IMG/VR virus record: IMGVR_UViG_3300044640_001495 | Span: 289,124-353,123 of that record | Source: a virus | Reading direction: 5' to 3' (one strand) | DNA length: 64,000 bases | In this document: positions 48,952-57,601 of the stretch, piece by piece | Numbering within the stretch: position 1 is the stretch's first letter | How the letters are laid out: the number at the start of each line of letters is the position of its first letter | Notes under the pieces: model-generated | Database searches by the model: none | What the model was told of the DNA's origin: nothing | What the model saw: the letters and a program-made list of their open reading frames with translations, nothing else | Position numbers and translations under genes: made by a program

Positions 48952-49426
48952 GAGAAATATTGTAACTATCTGCAGTAATTAGTAGGGCTTCTTTAAGGGT
49001 TTCGTCGTTGAAGTTTTGACGTATGATGTTTGCTACTTTCGGACGAATAATACAATTTTCAAACGTCCATTGTCCGCCGTAACTTTTTGGCAGTATATGA
49101 TCTGCATTAACAGTATGAAAGTAATCATATTCGTAGATGATCTCTGGATCAAGATCTCTATATTGATTAATCATTTTGTTTGCACCTCGACCGTAATCTA
49201 ACAAATAACCTCTAAAGCTGACAGGCATCTTTTCGACCCATTGCTCAGAAGTGCCGCCTGACCACTTCTTCATAATAGAATAGGCATAGTCGTAACGTAG
49301 GTCGCTGGTTTCTGCAACCTTTCTGTAACTAGCTGCACACCAATAGGTCTTTCGATCAAACACAGCGCCAGTTTGAAGCTGACGCTGTCGAATCAGTTGA
49401 TTGATTAGCTCTGTGTGTTTAAGCAT
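48932..49426 (-). CDS. HNH endonuclease
   Basis: 164 residues with DHILPKSYGGQWTFENCIIRP (the His-Asn-type HNH core) and a preceding His. Not a zinc-ribbon type. It overlaps the ParB-like gene by 8 nt, implying joint expression. Could be a homing nuclease or a component with the ParB-like protein. Confidence 0.75.
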   Translation of the reverse strand: MLKHTELINQLIRQRQLQTGAVFDRKTYWCAASYRKVAETSDLRYDYAYSIMKKWSGGTSEQWVEKMPVSFRGYLLDYGRGANKMINQYRDLDPEIIYEYDYFHTVNADHILPKSYGGQWTFENCIIRPKVANIIRQNFNDETLKEALLITADSYNISLDMSTT

Positions 49427-50795
49427 TTTTAATCACAGGCATTGTTAACGGAAATAACAATTTAGTTTCAACGGAATGAGGTTGTATTAATTGCATCGCA
49501 TATTCCTTTGGCAGACGCTGGCTAAGAACAGAATAAAACCCTTGAGCGATCCACATATGTTTTGCGATACGTGTAGAGTCTACAGAATAGAACTTAACAT
49601 TCTTTTCTTTATCCTCCTTGGTCTTATACGGAAACTGTTCACTCATCTCATCTTGAATCTGGCGCCAAGCAGGAGTAGAACCCTTGCCACTGGTCTTGTT
49701 AGGCCATTGTTCACGCAAAGCATTCATTAATTTAACCTGGAACAGGTCTTTGTCAAAATCCTTTTCAAAGATCCAATCCTTATTAAAATAAATTGTTTCA
49801 ACTAACCCAATTAGATCAGCAGTTTCTAATCTCTTCAACGGCCAAATGTATTCATACCAATCAAGAGCAAGAGTCAGAACATCGTCGCTGTATGCTGTGG
49901 TTTCAAAGATTGCTTTGAGCTGACTGATATTAGAACAAGCTCCTTTGAGATTCTTTTCTTCCTTGTTCTCGTCATTGACCATACGGAAGTTTCTCTTTAG
50001 ACTGAGCTCATTGAAAATTTTAAAGTTAACAAACTCGTCATCACTTTTGCTGAGTTGCATCTGTTTACAAACTTCTGCATAACTGATTTCAGTGATGTCG
50101 ATTTTCTTTTTAATACAATAATCTTCAAGACTTTTCTTAACAACCAATGCATCGCTAAGTGCAAGTTCTACTTCAGTAGCACGAAGCTTGCCTTGATTCT
50201 CACGTTTGAACTGACGAAGATCGTCGATATCGTCTGAGCTAGGTAATACTTCGTATGCGAATTCTGTTCGACTTACAATACAACCTGCAATGCTACGTTG
50301 TTGTCCTTCGTTAACAAACACTCGATTATCTGTAGGATCGATTCGAGCATTGCCGCAGGTAAGACCATCTACGTCCCATCGACGCAACATTTGTAGAATG
50401 TGACGGGGTTTAGGATTACGTTGTCCCCCTTGTCCGTCTTCACCGTAGTTCAACCAAATGTCTCGAATAGGAAGTTTTTCTACGCCCTTTAATCGACTCT
50501 TACGTTCCTCGAACGGTAACAGTATTCCGTCAAGGACTCCTGTTGATTTATAGTGTGTAAGGACTTCTTCAACAACTCGTTGAAGATTTTCGTTTTCTTT
50601 ATTGATCGGTAACTCAGCTAAAACCTTGTGCTTATCCATATGTGCATCAAGTTCTGCCTCACTGAAATCTTGTAGTCGACGTTTGATAGTTGATTTGTCT
50701 GTAGGAATAACTTTGGTTACGTCACTTAGCCAAGTACCGAAACTACGGAAGTGATGTTCTTTCTCTACAGGATTGAATGTGTTTGCTGTCGCCAT
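49419..50795 (-). CDS. ParB/Srx-like domain protein
   Basis: 458 residues. VFVNEGQQRSIAGCIVSRT resembles the ParB/DGQHR nuclease-like box (V-x-x-G-x-x-R), preceded by LPIRDIWLNYGEDG. A long helical C-terminal half follows (FNKDWIFEKDFDKDLFQVKL). Likely binds nucleotide; partner or substrate unknown. Translationally coupled with an HNH gene and preceded by an unusual palindromic promoter. Confidence 0.65.
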   Translation of the reverse strand: MATANTFNPVEKEHHFRSFGTWLSDVTKVIPTDKSTIKRRLQDFSEAELDAHMDKHKVLAELPINKENENLQRVVEEVLTHYKSTGVLDGILLPFEERKSRLKGVEKLPIRDIWLNYGEDGQGGQRNPKPRHILQMLRRWDVDGLTCGNARIDPTDNRVFVNEGQQRSIAGCIVSRTEFAYEVLPSSDDIDDLRQFKRENQGKLRATEVELALSDALVVKKSLEDYCIKKKIDITEISYAEVCKQMQLSKSDDEFVNFKIFNELSLKRNFRMVNDENKEEKNLKGACSNISQLKAIFETTAYSDDVLTLALDWYEYIWPLKRLETADLIGLVETIYFNKDWIFEKDFDKDLFQVKLMNALREQWPNKTSGKGSTPAWRQIQDEMSEQFPYKTKEDKEKNVKFYSVDSTRIAKHMWIAQGFYSVLSQRLPKEYAMQLIQPHSVETKLLFPLTMPVIKNA

Positions 50796-50823
50796 TTGAT
50801 TGCCTTTCTGTGTGTAAAAATTA

Positions 50824-50864
50824 AACCCTAGCTATAGTATAATACAGCTAGGGTTATTTGTCAA
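50824..50864 (-). promoter_or_regulatory. Promoter whose -10 sits in a 10-bp inverted repeat
   Basis: TTGACA, 17 nt, TATACT (50841-50836). AACCCTAGCT (50824-50833) and AGCTAGGGTT (50846-50855) pair around the -10 box. It may be an operator or, read leftward with its T-rich tail, a terminator for the preceding gene. Confidence 0.75.
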
Positions 50865-50872
50865 CCAATCAA

Positions 50873-51937
50873 TTAACCAAAATCAAACAGAGATTCAAAT
50901 TGATTATCTGCCTGCTTTATTGCACCATAGTTACCTAGTGCAACTGTGGCATCATGCACCTCACGTGGCACAAACAGTCTATCCATGTACTTTGGAATCT
51001 GTTGATGTGTCATACCAATGTCCTTACCAAAATGTAAACCTAGAGCCTTCTGCTCCGCATTAGCTGGTCTTCTCACAGCGCAGACACAGACATAATCCAA
51101 TTTGGCAAAATAGTCATATAGATCCTGAGGTTGATATCCGTATTGAGCACATTGCTTTGGAACAATCTCAACCTGCACACTAGGCCTGCATCTCTTGATA
51201 GTTTCGTCAGCGCCTTCTATCACAAATAGCTCGCTGCCTTCCACATCAATCTTGATAACATCAACGTCATCAAATTTGTAGCTGTCTATGGTTCTTGCAG
51301 GAACATTGACCACGTGTTGAGACTTTTTAATCTGTTTGTCGTTGTAGACAGCAAAGTTGTGACCCCCGTGTTCTGGATGATCCTGAATGCCAATAGTACC
51401 AATATTTCTATTAGTAAGTGCCACTTCGTGAACCGTGATGTTACCAGCTATGTTCATACTCTGAGGAATCCCCTTCCAGACAAACCAACCTACAGCTTGG
51501 TTAGGATCTCGATGGATTGCACCATTCCATACATTACCTTGCCAATAGATACCATGCAGATTGCTCTGCTGAGCAATGGCAATATTTGCTTTGAGCATGG
51601 TCAATGTGGTAGGAGTGGGCTCAAATGATTCCACATCATCGGCCCATTCTGCGTAGGCAATGGTGTTATTACCAATGTTAGCACCCACGTCAATGATGCG
51701 ACGTGCTGTTGGATAGATGGATCTTATTAGTCTAGAATTGTTGCCCTGATAGTAAACATTGACTCCACTAAATCTAGGACCTTGCAGATTATCCCAGGCC
51801 AATAGCCAGTAGCAACGTCCAAACTTGTTTATCACTAAACGAAATTGGGCATCGTTAAAAAGTCCGCTGGGTTCTGGAAATCCGAATAGAGTTTGAAACT
51901 CTTGGGGGGTGATGGTTGCTGTAATAAGTTGCGGCAT
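50873..51937 (-). CDS. FkbM-type methyltransferase
   Basis: 354 residues. RRIIDVGANIGNNTIAYAEW holds the SAM glycine loop, VESFEPTPTTLTMLKANI the acidic second strand, and VIKIDVEGSELFVIEGA is the FkbM hallmark. The N-terminal 70 residues are unassigned. FkbM enzymes methylate sugars or metabolites; the surface-sugar genes of the phage make glycans a reasonable guess. Confidence 0.88.
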   Translation of the reverse strand: MPQLITATITPQEFQTLFGFPEPSGLFNDAQFRLVINKFGRCYWLLAWDNLQGPRFSGVNVYYQGNNSRLIRSIYPTARRIIDVGANIGNNTIAYAEWADDVESFEPTPTTLTMLKANIAIAQQSNLHGIYWQGNVWNGAIHRDPNQAVGWFVWKGIPQSMNIAGNITVHEVALTNRNIGTIGIQDHPEHGGHNFAVYNDKQIKKSQHVVNVPARTIDSYKFDDVDVIKIDVEGSELFVIEGADETIKRCRPSVQVEIVPKQCAQYGYQPQDLYDYFAKLDYVCVCAVRRPANAEQKALGLHFGKDIGMTHQQIPKYMDRLFVPREVHDATVALGNYGAIKQADNQFESLFDFG

Positions 51938-52042
51938 AATATTTCTCCTTTATATCAATTTTCGCAATGCGTCAACAATACCGTACTGTATTGTAATGTT
52001 CGCAAGAGTATTTACCTAGTGTACTACACTAGGAAAAATAAA

Positions 52043-52555
52043 TCAACCTAAATAATCTGCCCAGCTAGGATGCTGTAGATGATACCCTCGGACCCTACGT
52101 TTGGCCACAAGGTCCCAAAATGTAGGCTTGTAGGGTGTGACTTTTGGTTTCATCTTGCCCACATGTGCCGCCTTCTTGTAGTTGCAGCTCTTGCAGGCAG
52201 TGGTTGAGTTTTCCCAAGTGGTCTTGCCGCCCTTGCTCACAGGCAGCACATGATCCAAAGTGGCCAAAGATTCCGCCACTTCTATTCCACAGTATTGACA
52301 GGCATAGGCGTCACGCAGAAATATATTGCGTTTGCTCAGCCTCATAGTGTGTTTGGGTTTTTGATAAGAATTCAACATGATCACAGCAGGCACGCGAGTT
52401 TCCCAACGTGCAGATCGCACGATCCAATCTTCGTGCCATTCCAAAACCTTAACCTTGTCCAACACAATGTAACGAATGGCTTCCTGCCAGTCTATGGTGC
52501 TGAGGGGTAATAGGCTTAATGGCTGCATGTCTGCGTTAAGTACTAAGGTGGTCAT
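52043..52555 (-). CDS. HNH endonuclease (zinc-type)
   Basis: 170 residues. CQYCGIEVAESLATLDHVLP and TWENSTTACKSCNYKKA give two zinc-binding CxxC pairs around the DH...N core. The N-terminal LVLNADMQPLSLLPLSTIDW is the usual start of a common phage and bacterial HNH family. Probable free-standing endonuclease. Confidence 0.88.
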   Translation of the reverse strand: MTTLVLNADMQPLSLLPLSTIDWQEAIRYIVLDKVKVLEWHEDWIVRSARWETRVPAVIMLNSYQKPKHTMRLSKRNIFLRDAYACQYCGIEVAESLATLDHVLPVSKGGKTTWENSTTACKSCNYKKAAHVGKMKPKVTPYKPTFWDLVAKRRVRGYHLQHPSWADYLG

Positions 52556-52583
52556 AATACGTGTATTTAATCAAAGAACAACT

Positions 52584-52612
52584 AGTGTACAATCAAAACT
52601 ATAATTAGTCAA
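52584..52612 (-). promoter_or_regulatory. Leftward promoter for HNH gene
   Basis: TTGACT, 17 nt, TACACT. Confidence 0.6.
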
Positions 52613-52639
52613 TGTTTTTTTAGATAACTAAGATTGAAG

Positions 52640-52668
52640 TTGACCTAGACAGGGTTAGCTGCTATACT
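52640..52668 (+). promoter_or_regulatory. Rightward promoter for clpP-heptose operon
   Basis: TTGACC (52640-52645), 17 nt, TATACT (52663-52668); AAAAGGAT ribosome site and ATG at 52699. Divergent from the HNH promoter. Confidence 0.75.
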
Positions 52669-52698
52669 TAGATTTCTTATTAATTAAAAGGATTTACG

Positions 52699-53286
52699 AT
52701 GAATTTAGTACCAATGGTCATTGAGTCAACTTCCAAAGGGGAACGGGCCTATGACATCTACAGCCGCTTGCTCAAAGAACGTATTATTATGTTGAACGGC
52801 CCTGTAGAAGATATGATGGCAAATACTATTGTGGCACAATTGTTATTTTTGGAATCAGAAAATCCAGACAAAGAGATTTCACTGTTCATTAACAGTCCCG
52901 GTGGTGTTATCACAAGCGGTATGAGCATCTACGATACCATGCAGTTTATCAAATGTGATGTGGCTACCTATGTTATGGGACAGGCCTGTTCAATGGGTTC
53001 ATTCCTAGCACAAGCAGGTACGGCAGGCAAGCGTTATATGTTGCCCTATGCCCGCCACATGATTCATCAGCCCAGCGGCGGTGCTCGTGGCATGCAGAGC
53101 GACATTGAAATTCAATACAAAGAAATCACCAAGATGAAAGACATCTTGACCAAACTGTACGTCAAGCACAATACCAAAGGTAAGACCTATGCTGAGTTTG
53201 AACGTGACATGGATCGTGATACGTTTATGTCAGCAGAAGAAGCACTAGAATATGGACTCATTGACAAAATCATTGAGAAAAGATAA
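52699..53286 (+). CDS. clpP: ATP-dependent Clp protease proteolytic subunit
   Basis: 195 residues, close to bacterial ClpP length. Catalytic triad Ser98 (GQACSMG), His123 (ARHMIHQP) and Asp172. The usual GQAASMG has Ala replaced by Cys next to the serine. Phage ClpP may pair with host ClpX/ClpA or mature virion proteins. First gene of the heptose operon; its stop overlaps the cupin ATG. Confidence 0.93.
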   Translation: MNLVPMVIESTSKGERAYDIYSRLLKERIIMLNGPVEDMMANTIVAQLLFLESENPDKEISLFINSPGGVITSGMSIYDTMQFIKCDVATYVMGQACSMGSFLAQAGTAGKRYMLPYARHMIHQPSGGARGMQSDIEIQYKEITKMKDILTKLYVKHNTKGKTYAEFERDMDRDTFMSAEEALEYGLIDKIIEKR

Positions 53287-53684
53287 TGACACAACTACAA
53301 GGTAAACAAGACAAAGGGTGGGGCTACGAAATTATATGGGCCACCAATGACAAGTACGCAGGCAAAATCTTAGTATTTGAAAAGGTAGGTGCCAAGTTTA
53401 GTATGCACTTTCACAAAGAAAAAGATGAAACTTGGTTTGTAAACGCAGGCGAGTTCAAGTTAATCTGGTGCGACACTACCACTGCCACCTACAAAGAACA
53501 AATTCTCAAAGAAGGTGACACGTGGCGCAATCCGCCAATGATGCCGCATCAGTTGATTGCACTCAAACCCAACTCAATGGTATTTGAAGTCAGCACAGCA
53601 GACTCAGTAGAAGACAATTACAGAATCATTCCAGGAGACAGTCAAGTTGCAGCCGTTAAACCAACCGAAGAACAACCAACCTAA
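53286..53684 (+). CDS. Cupin-fold protein (mannose-6-P isomerase-like)
   Basis: 132 residues, with FSMHFHKEKDETWFVNAGEF (metal-binding HxHxxxxE) and PPMMPHQLIAL (distal His). Resembles the C-terminal cupin of type-II phosphomannose isomerase or WbuC-like proteins. Sits with heptose genes, so a sugar phosphate substrate is likely. Confidence 0.8.
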   Translation: MTQLQGKQDKGWGYEIIWATNDKYAGKILVFEKVGAKFSMHFHKEKDETWFVNAGEFKLIWCDTTTATYKEQILKEGDTWRNPPMMPHQLIALKPNSMVFEVSTADSVEDNYRIIPGDSQVAAVKPTEEQPT

Positions 53685-54267
53685 GATATCTTGGGTAGGT
53701 GGAGAGTTCCGCACAAAATGTGTGGTAGGGCTTGATCGTGATGGAGTAATCAACCGAGACCTAGGCACCTACTGCTTCAAGGTTGAGGACTTTGACCCCA
53801 TTCCAGGCAGTATTGACGCTATAGCTGAACTCAGGCGTAAAGGCTATAAGATCACAGTGATCACTGATCAAGGTGGCATTGAAAAAGGTCTTTACACCCA
53901 ACAAGATGTGGACACTGTGCATGAGCACATGCTGAAACTGTTAGGCGAAGCAGGCTGCTTTTCAATTGACGGCATCTACTACAGTGCCAGCAGTCGTAGA
54001 GAAGATCCGTTTGCCAAACCCAATGTGGGCATGTTTAAAAAATGTGAAGCTGACGTTAAGGATATCAAATTCAAAGGCGGCTACTATGTAGGCGACAAGA
54101 TGAAAGATCTTAAAGCAGCCATGAATATAGGTGCTCGACCAGTGTTGGTAAGGACTGGCTATGGCTTAGAAACTGAAAAAGAATTACAAAAATTTACCTA
54201 TAGAAAGATCAAACAGCGCACAATTATATTTGACAACCTAGCACAGTTTGTGGAGTCGCTTGCATGA
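53647..54267 (+). CDS. gmhB: D-glycero-manno-heptose-1,7-bisphosphate 7-phosphatase-like
   Basis: 206 residues, HAD family. GLDRDGVINRD is the DxDGxIN nucleophile motif, ITDQGGIEKG motif II, then a KPNVGMF segment and GGYYVGDKMKDLKAA motif IV. Matches GmhB, which removes the 7-phosphate of heptose bisphosphate. The start is TTG at 53647; a GTG at 53722 is an alternative. The histidine-purple zinc-cysteine loop of GmhB is not obvious, so histidinol-phosphatase-type alternatives remain. Confidence 0.82.
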   Translation: MQPLNQPKNNQPKISWVGGEFRTKCVVGLDRDGVINRDLGTYCFKVEDFDPIPGSIDAIAELRRKGYKITVITDQGGIEKGLYTQQDVDTVHEHMLKLLGEAGCFSIDGIYYSASSRREDPFAKPNVGMFKKCEADVKDIKFKGGYYVGDKMKDLKAAMNIGARPVLVRTGYGLETEKELQKFTYRKIKQRTIIFDNLAQFVESLA

Positions 54268-54668
54268 CACGGGTTGTAGTTAATGGAACCTTTGACATTA
54301 TACATTTAGGGCATTTGAGACTGTTAGATTATGCTAGAAGTTTGCCCAATAGCTACGTGTTAGTTTTAGCAGATAGTGATCGTAGAATAAAACAATTGAA
54401 AGGCAATGATAGACCGATCAACAACGAATACGAACGTTGTAGTTTGTTGTTTGCTCTAAAGTCAGTAGATCGTGTAGAAACATTTGATTCCGATGAAGAG
54501 TTAATTAAATTGATCAAAGACTTCGAACCCGATGTTATGGTTAAAGGTAGCGACTATCGTGGTAAGCCTATTATAGGTGCAGAATACTGCAAAGAGATAA
54601 AATTTTATGACAGACTTGGCAACTACTCAACCACAAACAAAATTCAAGATATTGCTCATAGGCGATAA
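54264..54668 (+). CDS. Heptose-1-phosphate adenylyltransferase (HldE C-domain-like)
   Basis: 134-residue nucleotidyltransferase: GTFDIIHLGHLRLL holds the HxGH motif, DRRIKQLKGNDRPI and ERCSLLFALKSVD follow the HldE/RfaE pattern, and FEPDVMVKGSDYRGK is typical. In Escherichia coli this is the C-terminal domain of HldE; here it is a separate gene placed before the kinase. Confidence 0.88.
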   Translation: MTRVVVNGTFDIIHLGHLRLLDYARSLPNSYVLVLADSDRRIKQLKGNDRPINNEYERCSLLFALKSVDRVETFDSDEELIKLIKDFEPDVMVKGSDYRGKPIIGAEYCKEIKFYDRLGNYSTTNKIQDIAHRR

Positions 54669-55368
54669 CTGTAAAGACATTTACCAGTACGGGACTATTG
54701 ATAGGCTAAGCCCAGAAGCACCTGTGCCTGTATTTGTGCCTACATATGCAGAAGAAAGTGATGGTATGGCAGGTAATGTGTTTAACAATCTAGAGGCATT
54801 GGGCTGTGAAGTAAACTATCTTTTCGGCGAAACAAGTACAAAGACTAGATTAATCGATCAACGTAGTCAACAACAGATTGTGCGTATTGACAATGACATT
54901 GTATCTGATCCGTTGACATTCGAAACAGATATTCCCAATGTTTATGATGCTGTTGTAGTCAGTGATTACAATAAAGGAACAGTTAGCTACGAACTTATAG
55001 AAGAACTGATCGCACTGAGTATTCCTATCTTTATCGATACTAAGAAAATAGATCTAGAACGTATGCAAGGTGCATGGGTAAAGATCAATGAATTGGAATA
55101 CAGTAAAATCAAAAGCGAGTGCAGTGGGTTAATTGTTACACGTGGTGCCAAAGGTGCGGATGCTGTTCATCACAAGTATAGTTCTAAAGCACCAAGAGTA
55201 GAAGTTGTAGATGTTACAGGCGCAGGAGATACCTTTCTTGCCGCACTTGTCTACAACTACCTACATACCAAAGATATAAAAAGAGCCATGGACTTTGCCA
55301 ACCAAGCTGCCGCTATCACAGTTCAGCATGTTGGATGTTATGCTCCTACGATGGAAGAAATACTATGA
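54607..55368 (+). CDS. Heptose-7-phosphate kinase (HldE N-domain-like)
   Basis: 253 residues of PfkB-type kinase: GDNCKDIYQYGTIDRLSPEAP matches the RfaE/HldE signature, DGMAGNVFNNLEALG the GG-type box and VVDVTGAGDTFLAALVYN the catalytic GAGD. Adds phosphate at C1 of heptose-7-phosphate. Shorter than the 318-residue bacterial domain. Overlaps the transferase gene by 62 nt in another frame. Confidence 0.88.
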   Translation: MTDLATTQPQTKFKILLIGDNCKDIYQYGTIDRLSPEAPVPVFVPTYAEESDGMAGNVFNNLEALGCEVNYLFGETSTKTRLIDQRSQQQIVRIDNDIVSDPLTFETDIPNVYDAVVVSDYNKGTVSYELIEELIALSIPIFIDTKKIDLERMQGAWVKINELEYSKIKSECSGLIVTRGAKGADAVHHKYSSKAPRVEVVDVTGAGDTFLAALVYNYLHTKDIKRAMDFANQAAAITVQHVGCYAPTMEEIL

Positions 55369-56240
55369 TTGTATTAACAGGTGCCGGCGGCTTTATTGGC
55401 AGCGTGATGTTGGGCTATCTTAACAAGCAGGGTATCTCTGATGTTGTCTTGTTTGATGATCTGCTAAATGAAACGCAGTATCGCAATCTTGTGGGCAAGC
55501 GGTTCAAAAGCATACATCCGCACTCTACATTTGAAAAGACCACATTCAATCCCAAAGACATTGACGCAGTGATTCACATTGGCGCCAACTCTAGCACACT
55601 GGAACGCAACTGGCCATCTATCTATAAAAGTAATGTGCTGTCAACTCGTATGTGGAATGCCTTTTGTTTGGAACATGCCATCCCTTTTATCTTTACCAGT
55701 TCAGCCGCAGTCTATGGCAATGGTACAGGACCACTCAATCAATATGCTTTCAGCAAACAGGTCAGTGAACAAGAGATTACAGGAGTGGTATTGAGATTGT
55801 TCAACGTCTACGGACCCAACGAGTATCACAAGGGTCGTATGGCCAGTACCATAATGCATTGGTACAATCAAATACAAACAGACGGCAAGATCAACATATT
55901 TGAAAACAGCATGAACTATCGTAGAGACTTCATATGGGTAGAGGATGTGGCCAGTACCATCTATCACTTTGTGAAAAACTACACACCCGGCATCTATGAT
56001 CTAGGCACAGGAGCCAGTGTGGACTTTGACAGTATTGCCAACATTGTGATCAATGAATGTGGTACAGGTGTCAAATGCTCTATCCCCATGCCCGATGATC
56101 TCAAAGCACAGTATCAACTGGATACCAAAGCTGATACTAGCAAGCTGGCGCTTGCGGGAGTCGATGTTGATTTATTCTACGAACCCTGGCAGGGCATTAA
56201 AGAATACTGCCAGTATCTAAAGACTAGTAGGTTCTATTAA
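55365..56240 (+). CDS. hldD: ADP-heptose 6-epimerase (HldD-like)
   Basis: 291 residues from the ATG at 55365 (ATGA overlap). [12 protein letters not shown] nucleotide loop, [18 protein letters not shown] (YxxxK) and [15 protein letters not shown], the epimerase signature also found in HldD. It would convert ADP-D-glycero- to ADP-L-glycero-manno-heptose, completing the set. Similar NAD-dependent epimerases cannot be excluded, but the neighbours support this. Confidence 0.88.
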   Translation: MIVLTGAGGFIGSVMLGYLNKQGISDVVLFDDLLNETQYRNLVGKRFKSIHPHSTFEKTTFNPKDIDAVIHIGANSSTLERNWPSIYKSNVLSTRMWNAFCLEHAIPFIFTSSAAVYGNGTGPLNQYAFSKQVSEQEITGVVLRLFNVYGPNEYHKGRMASTIMHWYNQIQTDGKINIFENSMNYRRDFIWVEDVASTIYHFVKNYTPGIYDLGTGASVDFDSIANIVINECGTGVKCSIPMPDDLKAQYQLDTKADTSKLALAGVDVDLFYEPWQGIKEYCQYLKTSRFY

Positions 56241-57426
56241 AAACGTCTTTGAGAGACATAACTAGATCTTCAATCATGCCGTCATCGTGGAATGGCGTTG
56301 GAGCAAAACGTAATCGTTCTGTTCCTACTGCAACCGTAGGATGATTAATTGGCTGCACATAGATGTTGTGATCATTTAACAGCGCATCACTCATGGCCTT
56401 GCACTTTTTGGCTTCTCCCACTAACACAGGTACGATGTGCGTGGTTGAGCATTCCATGACAGGTATACCTGCTTTGATCAATCTATACTTTAGTTTACGG
56501 GCACGTTCTTGATGTTGCTCGCGTAGTTCATTATGGTCTTTGAGATACTTTACAGCAGCCAATGCACCTGCACAACTCACAGGACTCATTGATGTGGTAA
56601 AGATAAAGCCAGCAGCTACTGAACGGATGGCATCGACGATCTCAGCATCGGCAGCTATATAGCCACCTTGGACTCCATAGGCTTTCCCTAATGTACCATT
56701 GACTATGTCAATACGGGATTGTAGCCCAAGCTCTTCAACTTTCCCACCACCGTGGGGACCATAGAGTCCTACCGCATGTACTTCGTCGATATATGTAATG
56801 GCACCGTACTTATCAGCTAGGTCACAGATCTCTTTGATATGCCCTACATCGCCATCCATTGAGTAGACTGACTCAAACACAATACAGGGCACATTGCCTG
56901 TGAGTTGTATACTGGTTAACTTGTCTTCTAGATCAGCTAGATTGTTGTGTTCGAAAATGCTTTTTGCTGCTCGACTATGACGCATGCCTATCACTAGGCT
57001 GTTGTGATTCTCGCTGTCTGAAACAAAATGTATGTTGGGAATGATCTTGGCCAGAGCAATCAAGGTCCATTCGTTGGCCACATAGGCTGATGAAAATAAC
57101 AGGGCCTTGGCCTTGTTGTGTAGCAGGGCCAGCTCGTGTTCTAGCGCCACGTGATAGTGGCTGGTACCGCCTATGTTGCGAGTGCCTCCGCTACCACTTC
57201 CTGTGTGGTCTAGCGCAGTATGCATGGCATCTAGAACCACTTTATGCTGACCCATGCCTAGATAATCGTTTGAACACCAGTTCACAATGTTCTTGATATT
57301 GTAAGGACCGTACCACATGGCGTTGGGAAACTTGCCTGCTTCACGTATAATATCGTTGAACACACGGTATCTGCCCGTGTCTTTCATGTCTTTAAGTAGG
57401 GTGTTAAAGGGCGCTTTGTTAATCAT
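56224..57426 (-). CDS. hemA: 5-aminolevulinate synthase
   Basis: 400 residues from [10 protein letters not shown] at 57426. PLP-dependent alpha-oxoamine synthase with [54 protein letters not shown] and the lysine in GTLGKAYG. The GMGQHP-like, RNIGGT and [17 protein letters not shown] segments match 5-aminolevulinate synthase rather than KBL or BioF. It makes 5-aminolevulinate from glycine and succinyl-CoA (C4/Shemin route). The 3' end overlaps hldD by 17 nt. Confidence 0.88.
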   Translation of the reverse strand: MINKAPFNTLLKDMKDTGRYRVFNDIIREAGKFPNAMWYGPYNIKNIVNWCSNDYLGMGQHKVVLDAMHTALDHTGSGSGGTRNIGGTSHYHVALEHELALLHNKAKALLFSSAYVANEWTLIALAKIIPNIHFVSDSENHNSLVIGMRHSRAAKSIFEHNNLADLEDKLTSIQLTGNVPCIVFESVYSMDGDVGHIKEICDLADKYGAITYIDEVHAVGLYGPHGGGKVEELGLQSRIDIVNGTLGKAYGVQGGYIAADAEIVDAIRSVAAGFIFTTSMSPVSCAGALAAVKYLKDHNELREQHQERARKLKYRLIKAGIPVMECSTTHIVPVLVGEAKKCKAMSDALLNDHNIYVQPINHPTVAVGTERLRFAPTPFHDDGMIEDLVMSLKDVFNRTY

Positions 57427-57458
57427 AGTAATGTTATTTAACCGATAAATATACAACT

Positions 57459-57524
57459 ATGGATATAATCAAACTGGACGTACCCCTCTTTATTCGCCTG
57501 CTAGAGCTGGCTCGCGAATCGTGA
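57459..57524 (+). pseudogene. Possible remnant of a small phage gene
   Basis: 21 codons MDIIKLDVPLFIRLLELARE then Ser and TGA. I recall longer small phage proteins with this start, so this may be a truncated copy; a second short open frame follows at 57530. Confidence 0.35.
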
Positions 57525-57529
57525 GCTTT

Positions 57530-57601
57530 ATGAGCAAGCAGGGCGATGACTCCGAATTAGAACGCATACGCAAACTTAGTGGAATGAACAACAATGGCTA
57601 A
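57530..57601 (+). CDS. Possible 23-residue peptide
   Basis: [18 protein letters not shown] followed by MNNNG; the ERIRKLSGM ending is a pattern seen at the end of some marine-phage proteins. It overlaps the fibre start by 8 nt. May be the tail of the broken gene just upstream. Confidence 0.3.
   Translation: MSKQGDDSELERIRKLSGMNNNG

Noticed and set aside
54607-54668. Possible frameshift between the heptose transferase and kinase genes
   Set aside because: Both frames have full domain ends and starts; the 62-nt overlap looks like a normal split gene, not a broken HldE.
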